NCBI GenBank assembly: GCA_002898015.1
Contig: BDTM01000013.1
Location: forward strand, 1-36,523
Direction: 5' to 3'
Source of the DNA: a bacterium BMS3Bbin03
GTDB lineage: Bacteria > Zhuqueibacterota > JdFR-76 > BMS3Abin05
DNA: 36,523 nt
Part shown: positions 25,071 through 33,194 of the stretch, one piece after another
How the letters are laid out: each line of letters opens with the position of its first letter
Position numbering within the stretch: position 1 is the first letter of the stretch
The notes under the pieces: generated by a model
Told to the model about the DNA's origin: nothing
Database searches by the model: none
What the model saw: only the letters and a program-made list of their open reading frames with translations
Position numbers and translations under genes: made by a program

Positions 25071-25868
25071 TTGGAATTCGACGCATCCTTTCCGTTCTAT
25101 AAATGGAAAGTTCAAAAGATAGCTGAAATCAATAAAATTCTGGGTGATAAGAGAACACTTGTTATCATTCCCACTTACAATGAAGTCCAGAATATTCAGC
25201 TCATCTGTCAAACGGTTCTCGATCTGAAAATTACCGGGCTGTCTATTCTGGTCGTGGACGACAATTCTCCGGACGGCACGGCCGACCGCGTCCGGCAGTT
25301 GCAAAAGACCCAGTCGAATATTCAGCTTATTGTGCGTGAAAAAAAATTGGGATTGGGCTCTGCCTACGTGCGGGGCTTCAAATTTGCAATCCGTGAAAAA
25401 TTTGATTATATTTTCGAGATGGATGCCGATTTTTCGCACGATCCGCGGGAAATCCCCAATTTTCTTCATGCGCTTCAGGATTGCGATCTGGTAATCGGCT
25501 CCCGGTACATTCAGGGTGTGAACGTCATTAACTGGCCGCTTTCCCGGTTGATGCTGAGTTATTTTGCAAATCTTTACACCCAATTGATCACAGGGCTGCC
25601 GATTAAAGACAGTACGTCCGGCTACAAGTGTTTCAGGCGGCAAGTTTTGGAAAAAATTAACCTGGATAAAATCACATCGGACGGCTACGCGTTTCAGATT
25701 GAAATGGATTTTAAAGCCTGGAAGCTGGGATTTCGGTTAAAAGAAATCCCCATTATTTTTGTGGACCGGTTTATCGGGCACTCTAAAATGAGCAAACAAA
25801 TCGTGCGGGAGGCCGCCTGGGTGGTGTGGAAATTAAAATATCTCAGTTTGTTTGCGAAAGTCGAGTAG
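25071..25868 (+). CDS. Polyprenyl-phosphate mannosyltransferase-like GT2 (Dpm1 type)
   Basis: The product is 265 aa, starting at TTG 25071 with TAAGGAG 7 nt upstream; no in-frame ATG lies before the conserved region. Motifs are TLVIIPTYNE (29-38), VVDDNSPDGT (61-70), GLGSAYVRGF, MDADFSHDP with the DAD metal site (118-120), GSRY, and the SGYKCFRR acceptor segment. These are hallmarks of dolichol/polyprenol phosphate mannose synthase. There is no C-terminal membrane domain, so it is the soluble short form, acting at the cytoplasmic membrane face. The product, polyprenyl-P-mannose or a related sugar, is the known donor class for GT-C enzymes like the DUF2723 protein at 16109. Confidence 0.9.
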   Translation: MEFDASFPFYKWKVQKIAEINKILGDKRTLVIIPTYNEVQNIQLICQTVLDLKITGLSILVVDDNSPDGTADRVRQLQKTQSNIQLIVREKKLGLGSAYVRGFKFAIREKFDYIFEMDADFSHDPREIPNFLHALQDCDLVIGSRYIQGVNVINWPLSRLMLSYFANLYTQLITGLPIKDSTSGYKCFRRQVLEKINLDKITSDGYAFQIEMDFKAWKLGFRLKEIPIIFVDRFIGHSKMSKQIVREAAWVVWKLKYLSLFAKVE

Positions 25869-25874
25869 AAGTGA

Positions 25875-27956
25875 ATGGACGTCCTGATTTCTATTATTAT
25901 TGTTAATTTCAACGTCCGGGATTTTCTCGCCCAGACACTCCGTTCCGTAAAAAAAGCCACCCGGTCAATCTCTTCGCAAATCATTGTGGTGGATAATCAC
26001 TCGTCCGACGGAAGTTCCGAAATCGTGGAGAAGAACTTTCCCGGGGTTGTTCTTCTGAAGAATACTGAAAATATTGGGTTTGCCCGGGCCAATAATCAGG
26101 CTCTGAAAATCGCTCGGGGCAAATACCTTGTGCTTTTGAATCCGGACACGATTGTTCAGGAAGACACATTTGAAACGCTGATTCGGTTCTTTGACACCCA
26201 TCCGGAGGCGGGAATGGCCGGATGCAGGATTCTGAATCCCGACGGTACGCTGCAACTGGCCTGCCGGCGCAGTTTTCCCACGCCGTGGGTGGCCTTTACA
26301 AAGCTTGTCGGGCTCGATGGATTTTTCCCCAAAAGCAGGCTTTTCGGCCGGTACAATCTGACGTATCTCGATCCCAACCGGCCGGCTGAAGTCGATGCCA
26401 TTTCCGGCTCATTTATGATGGTGCGGCGGGAAGTGTACGAACAGGTGGGCGCGCTGGATGAAAGGTTTTTCATGTATGGTGAAGATCTGGACTGGTGTTT
26501 CCGGATTAAAAAAGCCGGCTGGCAAATTTATTACGTCCCGAAAACGCAGATTATCCATTACAAAGGCGCCAGTTCGATTAAAAGTGAGCGGGACACGCTT
26601 TTGCTGTTTTACAAAGCCATGCTCCAATTTGTCCAGAAACATTTTAAAGGAAAGTATCTGTTTCTGCCCCAATGGTTCCTGATTACGGGAATTGCGGTTC
26701 GGGGCGGGATCAGTTTCCTGATCCGCTTGTTGAAAAAGCTGGCGCTGCCGTTTGTGGATTTGCTGTTTCTGAATTTGGCCCTGATCATCGGACTCATCGT
26801 TCGTTTCGGTTCTCCGGCGCACCTGTCCGACTATTTTATTGTGGACGCTATTTATTCAGCCGTCTGGCTGGCGAGTTTTTACTTTTTTGATCTTTATGAG
26901 CGGCAAAAATTCTCGCTTTCAAGAGCAATGAGCGCCATATTATTAGGGCTGGTCGTCAACGGCACCTTCACGTTTTTTTTCAAGCAAATTGCTTTTTCAA
27001 GAGTGGTCGTGCTTGTGATGGGATTGGCGGCGCTCATTTTGCTGCCGGGCTGGCGGCTGGCGGTACACCTGCTGGCAAAATCCCGGAAACTGCCTTTTTT
27101 GAAGTCGTTTCAGGATGCTTTTGTCCGGAAGAAAACGGTTCTGGTGGGGCACGGCGCCGCGCTGCAAAATTTAATCACCCGCCTGCGGCAGCGGCCGGAC
27201 ACGGGCTATGAAGTGGTCGGGCTTGTGCTTCCCGCCGAAAAAAACGGGGGTGAATATGCCGTACCGATTTTAGGCACACTGGAAAATCTCCCATGGATTA
27301 TCCGGAATGAAAAGATCCGGGAAGTCATTTTCTCCTCGGGGAGTTTGAATTACGACTTAATTCTTCAAATTATTTCTCAGGCAGAAGGGTCGGACGTTAA
27401 TTTTAAAATGGCCGCCAGCGATGCGGAAGTCATTATCGGGCGCTCATCTGTGGATCATATCGGCGATATTCCGCTTGTGGACATCGATTACAAACTGGGA
27501 CACGATCCGTACCGCATGTTGAAACGATCGCTGGATGCAGCGGGGGCCGTTTTTGGCCTTCTGCTCTTGTGGCCGGTGTTTATTTTTTATTGGGGTCTGA
27601 AAAAACAGACCCTTTCGACCGTTGTGATTGCTTCGGAAAAAAAAGAGCCGGTGGCCGTCACGGTTCTCGGAAAATTTCAAGGCAGTTTCTCTGATTTGAA
27701 ATTCTGGCAAAAAATTCCTTTATTAAAGGATGTGTTTATCGGAAAAATAAGTTTTGTGGGTGCTGAGATTGTACCCGTTCTCAACCGGAATCACAATAAA
27801 ATTCACTTAAAGCCGGGGATCACGGGCCTGGTGCAATTGTATCGGGCCCAAAATTTAAGTGAGATTGAAAAAGAAAAATACGAATTGTTTTATTTAAAAA
27901 ATTATTCGCCGTTTTTCGATGTGGAGATTCTGGCAAAATCAATTTTTAGGATTTAG
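25875..27956 (+). CDS. Fusion: GT2 glycosyltransferase + degenerate polyprenyl glycosylphosphotransferase
   Basis: The product is 693 aa. Residues 1 to about 240 are a GT2 domain (ISIIIVNFNV, VVDNHSSDGS, LLNPDT, MYGEDLDWCFR). From about 255 to 410 come several membrane helices, as in WcaJ-type phosphoglycosyl transferases. From about 415 to 545 there is a CoA-binding-like domain (KKTVLVGHGAALQ...GYEVVGLVLP...ILGTLENLP). The C-terminal sugar-transferase domain is recognisable by MLKRSLDAAGAVFGLLLL, GKISFVG and HLKPGITGLVQLYRAQN. Where active enzymes have DELPQ, with the catalytic Asp-Glu pair, this protein reads QKIPL (Q612, K613). The preceding KFR segment is also lost. The transferase half is probably inactive and may be a membrane scaffold for the GT2. 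It is the last gene of the glycan block. Confidence 0.85.
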   Translation: MDVLISIIIVNFNVRDFLAQTLRSVKKATRSISSQIIVVDNHSSDGSSEIVEKNFPGVVLLKNTENIGFARANNQALKIARGKYLVLLNPDTIVQEDTFETLIRFFDTHPEAGMAGCRILNPDGTLQLACRRSFPTPWVAFTKLVGLDGFFPKSRLFGRYNLTYLDPNRPAEVDAISGSFMMVRREVYEQVGALDERFFMYGEDLDWCFRIKKAGWQIYYVPKTQIIHYKGASSIKSERDTLLLFYKAMLQFVQKHFKGKYLFLPQWFLITGIAVRGGISFLIRLLKKLALPFVDLLFLNLALIIGLIVRFGSPAHLSDYFIVDAIYSAVWLASFYFFDLYERQKFSLSRAMSAILLGLVVNGTFTFFFKQIAFSRVVVLVMGLAALILLPGWRLAVHLLAKSRKLPFLKSFQDAFVRKKTVLVGHGAALQNLITRLRQRPDTGYEVVGLVLPAEKNGGEYAVPILGTLENLPWIIRNEKIREVIFSSGSLNYDLILQIISQAEGSDVNFKMAASDAEVIIGRSSVDHIGDIPLVDIDYKLGHDPYRMLKRSLDAAGAVFGLLLLWPVFIFYWGLKKQTLSTVVIASEKKEPVAVTVLGKFQGSFSDLKFWQKIPLLKDVFIGKISFVGAEIVPVLNRNHNKIHLKPGITGLVQLYRAQNLSEIEKEKYELFYLKNYSPFFDVEILAKSIFRI

Positions 27957-27965
27957 GTATTTTTT

Positions 27966-28928
27966 ATGAATGGATTTGTCTTTGATTTTGAACGCCCTAT
28001 TGTTGAACTGGAGAAAAAAATCCAGGGCATGAAGGAATACTCGTACATTGAAAATGTCGAGCTTCAGGATGAGATCAGCCATCTGGAAGCGAAAGCCGAA
28101 AAGCTGCGGAAAGAGATTTATGCCAAACTCACACGCTGGCAGCGGGTTCAATTGGCACGGCACCCGCAGCGGCCGTACACGCTGGATTACCTCCAGCGAA
28201 TGATGCCTGATTTTTTAGAACTCCACGGCGACCGGAGATTTAAAGACGATCCGGCCATTGTGGCCGGGGTCGGACATATTCGGGACCTTCCCGTGGTGCT
28301 GATCGGGCATCAAAAAGGGCGGACCACCCGGGAAAAGCTGCACCGGAATTTTGGAATGCCCAATCCGGAAGGATACCGTAAGGCCCTTCGATTAATGGGA
28401 TTAGCCGCAAAGTTTAAACGGCCGGTCGTCACACTCATCGACACCCCCGGGGCTTATCCGGGAATCGGCGCCGAAGAACGGGGGCAGGCGGAGGCTATTG
28501 CAAAAAATCTGTTCGAGATGTCCCATTTACCGGTGCCTATTTTAACGATTGTAATCGGGGAAGGCGCCAGCGGCGGGGCGCTCGGCATCGGCGTGGGAGA
28601 TAAAATCCTGATGCTGGAAAACACCTGGTATTCGGTCATTTCTCCGGAGGGCTGTGCGGCCATTCTCTGGCGGGATGCCGGAAAAGCCAAAGAGGCCGCC
28701 GAAGCCATGCGCGTGACGGCAAAAGACCTTCTGGAAATGGGAATTGCGGACGAAATCATTCCGGAACCCGTGGGCGGCGCGCATCGCAATTACGATGAAG
28801 CGGCTAAAATTCTTGAGACCGTCATCACCGAGCGGCTGGAAGAATTACTGGCTTTGCCGACGGACGAATTGTTGGAAAAACGGTACCGGAAATATCGAAA
28901 AATCGGATATTGGGAAGAATCGTCATGA
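27966..28928 (+). CDS. accA: Acetyl-CoA carboxylase carboxyltransferase subunit alpha
   Basis: The product is 320 aa, typical AccA length. With AccD it transfers the carboxyl group from biotin to acetyl-CoA, the first committed step of fatty acid synthesis. Visible features are an N-terminal helical segment, [50 protein letters not shown] (split here: IGHQKGR, then [12 protein letters not shown]), IDTPGAYPG, and the oxyanion-forming [15 protein letters not shown] followed by [17 protein letters not shown]. Only 9 nt separate it from the upstream fusion gene, and its stop overlaps the next start (ATGA). accD is not in the window. Confidence 0.96.
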   Translation: MNGFVFDFERPIVELEKKIQGMKEYSYIENVELQDEISHLEAKAEKLRKEIYAKLTRWQRVQLARHPQRPYTLDYLQRMMPDFLELHGDRRFKDDPAIVAGVGHIRDLPVVLIGHQKGRTTREKLHRNFGMPNPEGYRKALRLMGLAAKFKRPVVTLIDTPGAYPGIGAEERGQAEAIAKNLFEMSHLPVPILTIVIGEGASGGALGIGVGDKILMLENTWYSVISPEGCAAILWRDAGKAKEAAEAMRVTAKDLLEMGIADEIIPEPVGGAHRNYDEAAKILETVITERLEELLALPTDELLEKRYRKYRKIGYWEESS

Positions 28929-29332
28929 TCGAAAATCGAATACGGTTTCGTGTGCGGTATGTCGAAACGGATCAAATGGGAATTGCGCACCATTCAAATT
29001 ATTTTGCCTGGTTCGAATGCGGCCGCACGGAGCTCATGCGGGATTTGGGGTATCCGTATACCCAAATGGAAAAGGAGGGCATCCTCATGCCCATTGTGAA
29101 CGTGGCCTGTAAATACTTTCGCCCGGCGCATTACGACGATCTGCTGGAATTGCGAACGATGGTAAAGGAACTTCCCAGAGCCCGGATTACTTTAAATTAT
29201 ATCATTACTAAGGTGGAAACGGGTGAGATACTTGCGGAGGGTGAGACGACACTTGCCTTTTTAAACGAAAAGCGAAGACCCACCCGGGCGCCCGAAAAAT
29301 TCTTAAATACATTAAGGTCAAACTTTAAATAG
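28925..29332 (+). CDS. YbgC/FadM-type acyl-CoA thioesterase
   Basis: The product is 135 aa from ATG 28925, overlapping the accA stop (ATGA). It has the hotdog fold of the 4-hydroxybenzoyl-CoA thioesterase type: [21 protein letters not shown], where D16 is the expected catalytic Asp and H22/H23 flank the active site. The expected C-terminal strands ([15 protein letters not shown]) follow. It hydrolyses acyl-CoA thioesters; chain-length preference is unknown. Placement directly after accA links it to lipid metabolism. A TTG five codons earlier is in frame but less likely. Confidence 0.88.
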   Translation: MIENRIRFRVRYVETDQMGIAHHSNYFAWFECGRTELMRDLGYPYTQMEKEGILMPIVNVACKYFRPAHYDDLLELRTMVKELPRARITLNYIITKVETGEILAEGETTLAFLNEKRRPTRAPEKFLNTLRSNFK

Positions 29333-29341
29333 GAGACAATC

Positions 29342-29506
29342 ATGTTGGACAAAGAATTGCTTGAAATCCTGGCCTGTCCGAAATGCAAGGGCGATCTGGA
29401 GTATGATGATGAGAATGAGGTCCTGATTTGCCATAATTGCCGGTTGAAGTTTGCCATTAAAGATGATATTCCAATCATGTTAATTGATGAAGCGGAGAAG
29501 TTTTAA
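29342..29506 (+). CDS. Trm112/UPF0434-family small zinc protein
   Basis: The product is only 54 aa, from ATG 29342 to TAA 29504-29506, with TAGGAGAC 8 nt upstream. The sequence has CPKC (C12, C15) and CHNC (C30, C33) in the usual Trm112 layout, with [12 protein letters not shown] at the front and IPIMLIDEA at the end. In other organisms Trm112 proteins bind and activate methyltransferases; bacterial UPF0434 members have no settled role. It closes the gene run that began at valS, before a likely terminator. Confidence 0.9.
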   Translation: MLDKELLEILACPKCKGDLEYDDENEVLICHNCRLKFAIKDDIPIMLIDEAEKF

Positions 29507-29575
29507 AACCGTATTTGATGAAAAAGGCTTGATTATGGCATCAATTTCGGTTAAATTTAGTTAATATTTTTTTGC
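29507..29575 (+). terminator. Possible terminator after the Trm112-like gene
   Basis: AACCG (29507-29511) pairs with CGGTT (29548-29552), and TTGATG (29515-29520) with CATCAA (29539-29544), with a 3x3 internal loop. The T-run (29569-29574) comes about 17 nt after the stem, so this is a weaker candidate than a classic terminator. It sits at the only gap of about 100 nt in the plus-strand run after 16108. Confidence 0.4.
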
Positions 29576-29608
29576 CGTAATTATTAATTCAGTTGAGTCG
29601 TGATTAAG

Positions 29609-30115
29609 ATGTTGAATCGACATGTATTAATTTTAAATCAGAATTATGAACCGATGACCGTTTGTACGGCCAGAAGGGCGATCGTTCTGGTGTATCTGGG
29701 TAAGGCTGAGCTTATCGAGAAATATGATTTTTATGTCCAGTCGGTCACACGACGGCTTCCGGTACCCAGCATTGTACGGTTAAGCCGGTTCGTTAAAGTT
29801 CCGCCCAGGCGAATTTTGCTGACCAAAAAGAATATTCTAAAACGCGATAGTTACAGGTGTCAGTATTGTGGTGTTTATGAGGGCGATTTAACGGTGGATC
29901 ATGTGATTCCGAAAGACAGAGGGGGAAGAGACACTTGGGAAAACCTGGTGGCTTGCTGTAAAACATGCAACGCTAAAAAAGGCAATCGAACACCGGAAGA
30001 AGTCCGGATGCATCTCCTCAAGAAACCCAGGAGGCCAAACCACTTAATGTTTATTCAGTACTTTATCGGTATTGCCGACACCCGCTGGAAACCCTATTTA
30101 TATATGTCCGATTAA
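29609..30115 (+). CDS. HNH endonuclease domain protein
   Basis: The product is 168 aa from ATG 29609. A GTG at 29600 is also open, and neither has a clear ribosome-binding site. The N-terminal half (NQNYEPMTVCTARRAIVLV) is the extension common to a widespread bacterial HNH family. The nuclease core is CQYC (84-87), VDHVIPKDRGG (96-106, with D97 and H98), ENLV (N112) and CKTCNAKKGN (117-126). The two Cys pairs hold a structural zinc. A DNA nuclease is expected, but these stand-alone chromosomal versions lack a firm role. No intein, intron or phage gene surrounds it. Confidence 0.88.
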   Translation: MLNRHVLILNQNYEPMTVCTARRAIVLVYLGKAELIEKYDFYVQSVTRRLPVPSIVRLSRFVKVPPRRILLTKKNILKRDSYRCQYCGVYEGDLTVDHVIPKDRGGRDTWENLVACCKTCNAKKGNRTPEEVRMHLLKKPRRPNHLMFIQYFIGIADTRWKPYLYMSD

Positions 30116-30139
30116 AACACCGAAAACAGGAAATCGTCA

Positions 30140-31141
30140 ATGGCAGGATTGAAACGAATTTTAAGCGGCATGCGGCCTTCGGGAAAACTTCATCTGGGAA
30201 ATTACACCGGCGCGCTGGAGAATTGGGTCAAAAATCAGGAGAAATTTCAGAACTTTCATCTTGTGGCAGACTGGCATGTGCTGACGACGGCGCCGGAACA
30301 GACAGCCCATATTTGGGAGGATACGATTGAAATGGTGATCGATTGGCTTGCCGTGGGCATCGATCCTGAAAAAAGTGTCATTTTTGTACAATCCCATGTC
30401 AAAGAGCACGCTGAACTTTTTTTGCTGCTTTCAATGCTGGTCACCGTGCCGCGATTGCAGCGAAATCCCACGGTCAAAGAACAAATTCGGGAACTTCATC
30501 TGGAAGACCGCGTGTCGTTCGGACACCTGGGCTATCCCGTGCTTCAGGCGGCAGACATTCTGATTTACCGGGCTCATTACGTGCCGGTGGGGGAGGATCA
30601 GGTACCGCACATCGAACTCACCCGTGAAATTGCCCGGCGTTTTAACACACTCTACGGAAAAGTTTTCCCGGAACCGCAGCCCATGTTGACCGTCTTCAGT
30701 CGTCTGCCCGGTCTGGATGCTTCCAAGATGAGTAAATCGCAGGGGAACACCATCCTGCTCTCAGACGATCCGGAGACGATTCAGAAGAAAGTGCGCACGG
30801 CGGTTACCGATCCGCAGAAGATTCGAATGGGAGATCCCGGGCATCCGGAGATTTGTACGGTTTTCACGTATCATAAAAAGTTCAATGCGGCGGAAGTCTC
30901 CGAGATTGAAAAAAACTGCAAAAAAGGGGTTTTGGGTTGTGTGGCCTGCAAAAAGAATTTGGCCGATAAATTGGCCCGTTATCTGGCGCCTTTCCGTGAG
31001 AAACGGGCGGAACTGGAAAAAGACCGTAAAATGATTCGGGACATTATTGAAGACGGAAACACACGGGCCCGCAAGGAGGCTCAGGAAACGATGAGAGCCG
31101 TTCGGGAGGCGATGAAAATCGGGCGGATGCCGGATGTATAA
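30140..31141 (+). CDS. trpS: Tryptophan--tRNA ligase
   Basis: The product is 333 aa, normal for bacterial TrpRS. It charges tRNA-Trp. Class I motifs are SGMRPSGKLHLGNY (HIGH motif as HLGN, 18-21) and KMSKS (196-200). GHLGYPVLQAADILIY and VPVGEDQVPHIELTREIARRFN (here given as VPVGEDQVPHIEL) match TrpRS specifically. A short CVAC-containing stretch (about 273) lies in the C-terminal helical domain. GGAAATCG precedes the ATG. The stop overlaps the scpA start by 8 bp (ATGTATAA). Confidence 0.97.
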   Translation: MAGLKRILSGMRPSGKLHLGNYTGALENWVKNQEKFQNFHLVADWHVLTTAPEQTAHIWEDTIEMVIDWLAVGIDPEKSVIFVQSHVKEHAELFLLLSMLVTVPRLQRNPTVKEQIRELHLEDRVSFGHLGYPVLQAADILIYRAHYVPVGEDQVPHIELTREIARRFNTLYGKVFPEPQPMLTVFSRLPGLDASKMSKSQGNTILLSDDPETIQKKVRTAVTDPQKIRMGDPGHPEICTVFTYHKKFNAAEVSEIEKNCKKGVLGCVACKKNLADKLARYLAPFREKRAELEKDRKMIRDIIEDGNTRARKEAQETMRAVREAMKIGRMPDV

Positions 31142-31856
31142 AATAAGACTTCAAAATTTCGAGGGGCCGCTTGATCTGCTTCTTTTTTTAATCAATAAAA
31201 ACGAGGTGGATATTTACGATATTCCCATTGCTCTGATCACAAAGCAATATCTTGAGACCATTCAGCTCATGCAGCAATTGGATTTAGACGTGGCGGGAGA
31301 GTTTATCGTGATGGCGGCGACGCTGATGCACATTAAGGCGCATACACTCATTCCCGAAACACCCATGTTTGAAGCGGAGGACATGGTCGATCCCCGCCAG
31401 GAATTAGTGGATCGTCTGATTGAATATCGGAAATACAAAGAGATTGCCCATAAATTGGGTGAAAAAGAAAGCCGCTCGCGTACCATGGTGGCAAAGATAC
31501 CGCAGGAATACGACTTCGGCGATTTTCAATCGGAGGAAACGCTGCCGGGGACGGTGACCATTTTTGATCTGGTTTACGCGTTCAATCAAGCCTTAAAACG
31601 GTTCAGGGAGAGACCCGATCATCATGTGATTACAGAGCAGGTTTCGGTGGATGAGCAAATTGAATATGTCAAACATTTCATGGCGGGGAGAGAGCAGGTG
31701 TCGTTTCGGGAATTGATCGAACCGCTGCGGGACAAAATGATCCTGATTGCCACATTTTTGGCGCTCTTGGAAATGATAAAAGCGAGTGAAATACGGGTTA
31801 AACAGCCGGCGCCTTTTTCAGAAATCTGGATTTTCAAACCTTATATCCAAAATTAG
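31134..31856 (+). CDS. scpA: Segregation and condensation protein A
   Basis: The product is 240 aa. ScpA is the kleisin that bridges the SMC heads and, with ScpB, forms the bacterial condensin for chromosome segregation. The N-terminal signature LQNFEGPLDLLLFLINKNEVDIYDIPI (read from residue 6) and the AGEFIVMAATLMHIKA helix are diagnostic. The C-terminal winged-helix region ends QPAPFSEIWIF. It is coupled to trpS by an 8-bp overlap, and scpB starts 14 nt after its stop. The smc gene is not in the window. Confidence 0.95.
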   Translation: MYKIRLQNFEGPLDLLLFLINKNEVDIYDIPIALITKQYLETIQLMQQLDLDVAGEFIVMAATLMHIKAHTLIPETPMFEAEDMVDPRQELVDRLIEYRKYKEIAHKLGEKESRSRTMVAKIPQEYDFGDFQSEETLPGTVTIFDLVYAFNQALKRFRERPDHHVITEQVSVDEQIEYVKHFMAGREQVSFRELIEPLRDKMILIATFLALLEMIKASEIRVKQPAPFSEIWIFKPYIQN

Positions 31857-31870
31857 GAAATTTAATTTTT

Positions 31871-32497
31871 ATGGATGAAACCGATTGGCAGCATGTTGTA
31901 GAAGCATTAATTTTTTCATCCGACAAACCGCTTCCGGGCAGACAAATTTCCCAAATTTTAGGCATCTCCGAAAAGAAAGTAAACGGGCACATCGAAATTC
32001 TCAATCAGCAATTAGAATCCCATGCCTTTAAGATTATTCAGGTGGCCGGCGGCTTTCAATTTGTGACCCGGCCCGATTATTACGAGTGGATTCGGCAGCT
32101 CTTTAAAACACGCAGCCGGCAAAGGCTTTCACGGGCCGCACTTGAATCGCTGGCTGTGATTGCTTACAAACAGCCCGTCAGCCGGGTTGAGATCGAGCAG
32201 ATTCGGGGTGTCAATTCCGACGGCGTTATCGGAACACTTTTGGAACGGAATCTCATCACCATTAAAGGGCGCGCAAACGCGGTCGGGCGTCCGCTTTTGT
32301 ACGGAGTAACAGATGAGTTTTTGCGCTATTTCGGCCTGAATGATCTGTCCGATTTGCCGAAAGAATCTGAAATTGAAGCGCTTTTGAAAGAAAAAGAAGC
32401 GTTTCAGGAGGAAGAGGCTTTTCCATCCGAACCGGAGCAGACCGCCGCGGCCGGGCAGGAATCTTTACAAGAAGAAACAGATGATTCGGCTGAATAA
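31871..32497 (+). CDS. scpB: Segregation and condensation protein B
   Basis: The product is 208 aa. ScpB dimers bind the ScpA kleisin. Two winged-helix domains are visible: VEALIFSSDKPL near the start, RLSRAALESLAVIAYKQPVSR with VEIEQIRGVNSDGVIGTLL in the middle (each a hallmark), and GRPLLYGVTDEFLRYFGL at the end of the fold. The last about 40 residues are acidic and low in complexity. The 3' end overlaps the pseudouridine synthase start by 17 bp. Confidence 0.95.
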   Translation: MDETDWQHVVEALIFSSDKPLPGRQISQILGISEKKVNGHIEILNQQLESHAFKIIQVAGGFQFVTRPDYYEWIRQLFKTRSRQRLSRAALESLAVIAYKQPVSRVEIEQIRGVNSDGVIGTLLERNLITIKGRANAVGRPLLYGVTDEFLRYFGLNDLSDLPKESEIEALLKEKEAFQEEEAFPSEPEQTAAAGQESLQEETDDSAE

Positions 32498-33194
32498 AAT
32501 GATTGCCAATGCGGGGGTTTGCTCTCGCCGCAAGGCGGATGAACTGATTCGCCAGGGGCGGGTGCAGGTGAATCATAAAATTGTGACGGAACTCGGTGTC
32601 CAAATTGAACCCCGGAATGACCGGATTGAAATTGACGGGCAGCCGGTTGAACTTCCCGAAAAAGAGATTCTTATTTTATTCAATAAACCCCAAAATTGTC
32701 TCACAACCGTTTCGGATAATTTCCGCCGGAAAATAGTCTTTGATTTTATAAACGTTCCTTATCGAATTTATCCTGTGGGACGCCTTGATTTTGATGCGGA
32801 AGGTCTGTTGATTCTCACAAATTCGGGTGAGCTTGCTTATCGTCTCGCTCATCCGAAGTTTAAAATCGACAAGGTTTACCATGTGACCGTTGAAAAGCCG
32901 GTTACGCCCGAAATGGTTCATCGACTGCAGGCGGGTGTGGCCATTGAGAGCGGTGTTACTGTCACGGCCGGTGTCCGTGTGGTGTCTCCGCACGTGGTTG
33001 AATTGACGCTTCATCAAGGGATTAAACGCCAGGTGAAACGCATGATAAAGGCGGTTGGTAATCGCGTGACGGCTCTCAAGCGGACGCGTTTGGGCACTCT
33101 GGAGCTCGGAGATTTGCAGCCCGGCGAGTGGCGGTATTTAAAAGAGGAAGAAATCGCGCAGCTCAAAAAAATAGTGAGGTTGCCATGGAAATAG
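32481..33194 (+). CDS. rluB: RsuA/RluB-family pseudouridine synthase
   Basis: The product is 237 aa. An N-terminal S4 RNA-binding domain (RLNKMIANAGVCSRRKADELI) precedes the catalytic domain. GRLDFDAEGLLILTN contains the nucleophile Asp103. The usual T after D is A here, a mild change. KVYHVTV and HQGIKRQVKRM are typical of the family. RluB modifies 23S rRNA and RsuA 16S rRNA; the scp-neighbour position favours RluB type. The gene overlaps scpB by 17 bp and the next gene by 10 bp. Confidence 0.9.
   Translation: MIRLNKMIANAGVCSRRKADELIRQGRVQVNHKIVTELGVQIEPRNDRIEIDGQPVELPEKEILILFNKPQNCLTTVSDNFRRKIVFDFINVPYRIYPVGRLDFDAEGLLILTNSGELAYRLAHPKFKIDKVYHVTVEKPVTPEMVHRLQAGVAIESGVTVTAGVRVVSPHVVELTLHQGIKRQVKRMIKAVGNRVTALKRTRLGTLELGDLQPGEWRYLKEEEIAQLKKIVRLPWK

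Noticed and set aside
29609..30115. Homing endonuclease or phage origin for the HNH protein
   Set aside because: It is flanked by housekeeping genes, with no intron, intein or phage gene nearby; this HNH type is a common stand-alone chromosomal gene.
33128..33184. 19-codon extension of the Rossmann protein
   Set aside because: It overlaps the rluB gene further and lies before the better-placed ATG at 33185, directly upstream of the Rossmann strand.
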